In this document: positions 15,964 through 18,282 of the stretch, piece after piece
Layout: each line of letters starts with the position of its first letter
Position numbering within the stretch: position 1 is the first letter of the stretch
Source: an uncultured Clostridium sp.
Lineage (GTDB): Bacteria > Bacillota > Clostridia > TANB77 > CAG-508
Assembly (NCBI GenBank): GCA_900554365.1
Contig: USGY01000025.1
Location: 1 to 18,282, forward strand
Direction: 5' to 3'
DNA: 18,282 nucleotides
The notes under the pieces: generated by a model
The model's input: only the letters and a program-made list of their open reading frames with translations
What the model was told of the DNA's origin: nothing
Database searches by the model: none
Translations under genes and position numbers: made by a program

Positions 15964-16142
15964 CCTTCTCGTAACTCCTTCCATAAAATATTGAAATAAG
16001 TACTAAATTTAGGACTTTCTCTTGTATTTAATGGAGTTTTATTAGGATCACCAAAATCTATTTTGTGTATGTCTTTTATTGTTCCTGGTCTACTGCTTAA
16101 TACTAGTATTCTGTCAGACATACTTATTGCTTCTGGTTGATT
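15960..16142 (-). pseudogene. ABC transporter ATP-binding protein, C-terminal remnant cut by the recombinase element
   Basis: The minus frame ending at TGA 15960-15962 encodes QPEAISMSDRILVLSSRPGT, then IKDIHKIDFGDPNKT to NILWKELREG. This is the typical stretch after the H-loop of an importer ATPase (HDxxEAxxMSDRIxVLSxRPG), as in SsuB/TauB-type proteins. Everything before it, including the Walker A, Q-loop, signature, Walker B and the H-loop histidine, is missing. The frame meets a stop at 16158-16160, and the recombinase gene ends at 16180. Homology therefore stops close to 16142, which I take as the element boundary. The remnant overlaps the permease start by four bases (ATGA), confirming they were one operon. 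It is too short for the track of long ORFs and cannot be functional. Confidence 0.85.
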
Positions 16143-16179
16143 ATAAAATAGACTGTTTTAATTCTTATTTTTTGCTAAT

Positions 16180-17712
16180 CTAATATTTAATATTAAAATA
16201 TAAATCCACCTGTTTGTCTTGATGTATCTCAATTCTATTAATAATTACTTTCATAATTTCTGGTGTTGGTTCTTTTAGTTTCAAAAATTCTTGTACAGCA
16301 CTTTTTATCTTTTCAATATCATCTTGTTTTGATCCTTCTTTTTGCTGTTTAATTTCTATGTATTCATTTTCTTTCTTTTCTATTTCTTTTTTCAATTTTT
16401 TTAATAGCCTTTCATACATCTCTTCACTTATTTTATTATTTAATTTATCTACATACATTTGATCTATATTATTGTTTATTAGTTTTATCTCTTTTTTTAT
16501 TTTTATAATTCTTTTTCTATAATCATATTTACTTAGCTTCTTTTTTACATTTAACTCTATTTTATGTTCATCAATATCTTTAAACAATTTTTTTATGTAA
16601 TTAAGAACCGCTTCTTCTAAATTATTATAACTAAATCCATGTGAAGTACAAATACTTAATTTTGAGTTTCTTCGATAGTTATTACATACCATATAATAAC
16701 GTCCCTTTTTTTCTCCTCTCACTCCGATTTTATGTTTACATTCATAACAAAAAAGTAAACCATCTAACAAAAATGTATTTTTCTTTTTGTTTCTATTGTA
16801 TGACTGTACTATTACCATTTTTTGCACTGTATCAAATACTTTTTTGTCTATTATTGGTTCATGTGTGTTTTCTACAATTATCCATTTCTCTTCTGAATTT
16901 GGTCTAATTTTCCTATTTTTATAACTTATTCTACTTCTTTTATTTTGCACTGTTGTGCCTATATAAGCTTTATTTTTTAATATGTTTTTAATCGTTTTAT
17001 TTTCCCAAAAAGTTTCTTTATTATATCTTGATTTATTGGCTGTTGGAATGTTGTTACTATTTAAATAATCTCTTATTGTTCCAATTTGATTTCCACTAGA
17101 TGCCATATTAAAGATGGTTCTTACTATTTTTGCCTCTGGTTCATATATTATTAACTTATTTTTGTCTTTTAAATCTTTTGTGTAGCCTAGTGGCGTTTTT
17201 CCACCTACCCATTTACCCTGTTTTTGCATGGTGTGAAGTGCTGTTCTAATTTTTTTGGATAAGTCTTTAGAATACATATCATTTAATATTGATTTAAATG
17301 GTGCAATATCATTGTTGCCATTTGATGCTTCAAAAGTATCTATTCCATCTGTTATAGAAACATATCTTATATTATTTTCTGGAAACCATTTTTCTATATA
17401 CTCTCCTGTTTCTATATAGTCACGTCCTAAACGGGATAAATCTTTTGTTATAACCATATTAATTTTTCCATTTTCTATATCTTTTATCATTCTTTGAAAG
17501 TTTGGTCTATTAAAATTTGTCCCAGTAAAGCCTTGGTCAATATATGTATCTATTAATTGATACTTCGGCCCTAATTTTTGTACATATTCTGTTAACAATG
17601 TTCTTTGATTTTTTATACTTTCGCTTTCATCACATCCTCTGTCTACATCTTCTTTTGATAATCTTATGTAAATTGCTATCATGTATTTTGCTTTTTCTAT
17701 TTCTTCGAGCAT
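16180..17712 (-). CDS. Large serine recombinase (site-specific integrase, resolvase family)
   Basis: 510 residues from ATG 17712 with AAGGGAGAAAAAT before it. It cuts and rejoins element and chromosome attachment sites through a serine-DNA intermediate. Domains: resolvase catalytic domain (10-160) with nucleophile Ser19 in YIRLS and arginines in SRLGRDYIETG (Arg94, Arg97); recombinase DNA-binding domain (about 170-300, starting GKTPLGYT); zinc ribbon with Cys322, Cys325, Cys343 and Cys355; lysine-rich coiled coil (about 385-470, KKEIKLINNNIDQMYVDKLN); and a final RIEIHQ segment. This is the architecture of TndX/TnpX-like and phage integrases. All catalytic features look intact, so it should be active. 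It is 29 bases downstream of a 37-codon ORF and ends about 37 bases from the disrupted ATPase gene, so it probably made that insertion. Confidence 0.93.
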   Translation of the reverse strand: MLEEIEKAKYMIAIYIRLSKEDVDRGCDESESIKNQRTLLTEYVQKLGPKYQLIDTYIDQGFTGTNFNRPNFQRMIKDIENGKINMVITKDLSRLGRDYIETGEYIEKWFPENNIRYVSITDGIDTFEASNGNNDIAPFKSILNDMYSKDLSKKIRTALHTMQKQGKWVGGKTPLGYTKDLKDKNKLIIYEPEAKIVRTIFNMASSGNQIGTIRDYLNSNNIPTANKSRYNKETFWENKTIKNILKNKAYIGTTVQNKRSRISYKNRKIRPNSEEKWIIVENTHEPIIDKKVFDTVQKMVIVQSYNRNKKKNTFLLDGLLFCYECKHKIGVRGEKKGRYYMVCNNYRRNSKLSICTSHGFSYNNLEEAVLNYIKKLFKDIDEHKIELNVKKKLSKYDYRKRIIKIKKEIKLINNNIDQMYVDKLNNKISEEMYERLLKKLKKEIEKKENEYIEIKQQKEGSKQDDIEKIKSAVQEFLKLKEPTPEIMKVIINRIEIHQDKQVDLYFNIKY

Positions 17713-17741
17713 ATTTTTCTCCCTTCTATGCTTGATAAATT

Positions 17742-17855
17742 TTAATTCTCAAAAATATTTTTCTTTAAGGTATTAATTATTAAACAATTTATTAAATGCT
17801 CCAATTCTTCACCATTTTCATCATAGTATATATTAATTTTGAAATGTTCATCCAT
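17742..17855 (-). CDS. Small ORF (37 residues) upstream of the recombinase
   Basis: ATG 17855 to TAA 17742, preceded by AGGGAGAG about eight bases upstream and by an in-frame stop that rules out a longer start. The product begins MDEHFKINIYYDENGEELE and continues HLINCLIINTLKKNIFEN. The shape is a short strand with a turn (YYDENGEE) followed by a hydrophobic helix. I do not recognise the family with certainty; tiny ORFs of this general form often precede recombinase genes in clostridial elements. A role in recombination directionality or as a leader peptide is only a guess. It probably shares a transcript with the recombinase, from the promoter at 18198-18227. Confidence 0.5.
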   Translation of the reverse strand: MDEHFKINIYYDENGEELEHLINCLIINTLKKNIFEN

Positions 17856-17970
17856 ATTAATTCACTCTCCCTACACTATATATACATTCGTTTTTTTATA
17901 AAAATTCTAATTTATATAAAAATTTATTTTTGAATTTTTAATACATCCATATCTACTTATAAATAGTTAA

Positions 17971-18012
17971 AGGGCAGATATGCAAAAGCTTTCGCTATCA
18001 CACACCTACCCT
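17971..18012 (-). ncRNA. Candidate structured RNA hairpin with GAAA tetraloop in the recombinase leader
   Basis: On the minus strand the 19-position stem AGGGTAGGTGTGTGATAGC pairs with its partner across a GAAA loop at 18 positions, with one U-U mismatch (17986/17997). Five of the pairs are G-U, and these become A-C mismatches on the plus strand, where only 13 positions pair. The structure therefore favours minus-strand RNA. Its GC content stands out from the AT-rich surroundings. It matches no riboswitch or ribozyme I can name, and no T run follows it, so it is not an ordinary terminator. Confidence 0.55.
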
Positions 18013-18075
18013 GGTGAATAAGATATATCATCTATTTTGTTCAAATGTATTGATATTACTGGTTTTTCTAATTAT

Positions 18076-18099
18076 AAAAAATCTCCTTTTTTGGAGTTT
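18076..18099 (-). terminator. Weak terminator-like hairpin in the recombinase leader
   Basis: On the minus strand CTCC (18093-18096) and GGAG (18083-18086) pair around an A6 loop, with A-T extension across one bulge, followed by a run of six T. It could attenuate transcription from the upstream promoter before it reaches the recombinase. Confidence 0.35.
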
Positions 18100-18197
18100 A
18101 TTTTATTTGAAAATTTGGACATTTAAGATTATACCTAATTTTATAAATAGTAATTTGAATAAATGTATAATAATAGTACACAAACATACTATTTTAA

Positions 18198-18227
18198 TTT
18201 ATAACTTGACTATCTAATTTTTGTCAA
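18198..18227 (-). promoter_or_regulatory. Promoter for the small ORF and recombinase, with inverted repeat
   Basis: Minus-strand TTGACA (18222-18227) and TATAAA (18198-18203) are 18 bases apart. CTTGAC and GTCAAG (18223-18228 and 18205-18210) form a perfect 6-base inverted repeat that overlaps the -35 box and spacer, a suitable place for a repressor. The leader to ATG 17855 would be about 335 bases. Confidence 0.5.
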
Positions 18228-18282
18228 GACTTTTTTTATAAATTTATTATATTATTTTTTTGTATGGCAAACAAGCGAAAAC

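Larger units (their letters stand above)
16143..18282 (-). mobile_element. End of a serine-recombinase integrative element inserted in the ABC ATPase gene (other end outside)
   Basis: The ATPase homology ends near 16142 and a large serine recombinase ends at 16180, the usual terminal position of such integrases next to their attachment site. Everything from there to the window end is element-like: recombinase, a tiny ORF and a long AT-rich leader. The missing 5' part of the ATPase is not found before 18282, so the element continues beyond the window, or the flank was lost. Exact attachment bases cannot be set from one end. Confidence 0.65.
17856..18282. other. 427-base AT-rich region without a convincing gene: recombinase leader
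   Basis: No credible protein gene is seen here. On the minus strand it holds, in transcription order: a promoter (18198-18227), a weak terminator-like hairpin (18076-18099), a 42-base structured hairpin (17971-18012), an 8-base inverted repeat (17900-17907 with 17932-17939), and the ribosome site of the 37-residue ORF. A 67-codon plus-strand frame at 18014-18217 looks like chance. An ATG near 18264 on the plus strand could open a gene beyond the window, but it has no ribosome site. Confidence 0.6.

Noticed and set aside
17924..17950. Eight-residue leader peptide (MDVLKIQK) on the minus strand
   Set aside because: No ribosome site and no pattern of regulatory codons; expected by chance in such AT-rich DNA.
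17971..18012. Known riboswitch, group II intron domain V, hammerhead or integron attC site
   Set aside because: The conserved core sequences of these classes are not seen; only a long stem with a GAAA loop is present.
18014..18217. 67-codon plus-strand open frame in the recombinase leader
   Set aside because: No ribosome site, low-complexity hydrophobic composition, and it overlaps the better supported minus-strand promoter and hairpins.
18264..18282. Possible gene start on the plus strand (MANKRK) at the window edge
   Set aside because: Only six codons are visible and no ribosome site precedes the ATG; it cannot be judged.

Overview
The window comes from a low-GC Bacillota genome, most likely a gut-type Clostridia. 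The signs are AT-rich codon use, strong AGGAGG ribosome sites, sigma-A-like promoters, a YtaF-type membrane protein, a clostridial Ca2+-ATPase and SMC. I cannot name a genus. Almost every gene is on the minus strand; only a small XRE regulator and ytaF are on the plus strand.

Region 1 (1-6368) is a tandem array of six minus-strand genes, the last of them cut by the window edge. Each encodes a nearly invariant prepilin-like N-terminus (glycine, then the hydrophobic helix ITLIALVITIIVLLILAG) fused to a divergent C-terminal domain. Four carry an FGE-sulfatase/SUMF1-like (C-type-lectin-fold type) domain. Two carry other domains ending in YWIATR...LRAVVTL or YWLGSA...GIRPVITI. Divergence is greatest at the extreme C-terminal tip, and one copy carries a single-base frameshift exactly there. 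A good sigma-A promoter precedes the first gene (5185-6195), and a 62-residue XRE regulator is transcribed away from it, with inverted TCGT-type half sites in between. This looks like a surface display locus: one pilin-like scaffold with interchangeable lectin-like heads.

Region 2 (6573-13968) is mostly housekeeping. It holds a bidirectional terminator, a P-type Ca2+-ATPase, a divergent ytaF, the chromosome condensin SMC, and an XRE regulator just upstream of smc with a clean promoter and a palindrome over its -10 box.

Region 3 (14036-16142) is a ruined ABC importer operon (ATPase, permease, NMT1/SsuA-like binding protein). The ATPase survives only as its C-terminal part, because a serine-recombinase element begins inside its H-loop region. 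The permease carries a one-base frameshift. The binding protein is intact.

Region 4 (about 16143-18282) is the end of that element. It has a 510-residue serine recombinase at the boundary, a 37-residue ORF upstream of it, and a leader of about 335 bases. The leader contains a 42-base hairpin with a GAAA loop that folds well only as minus-strand RNA. The other end of the element is outside the window.
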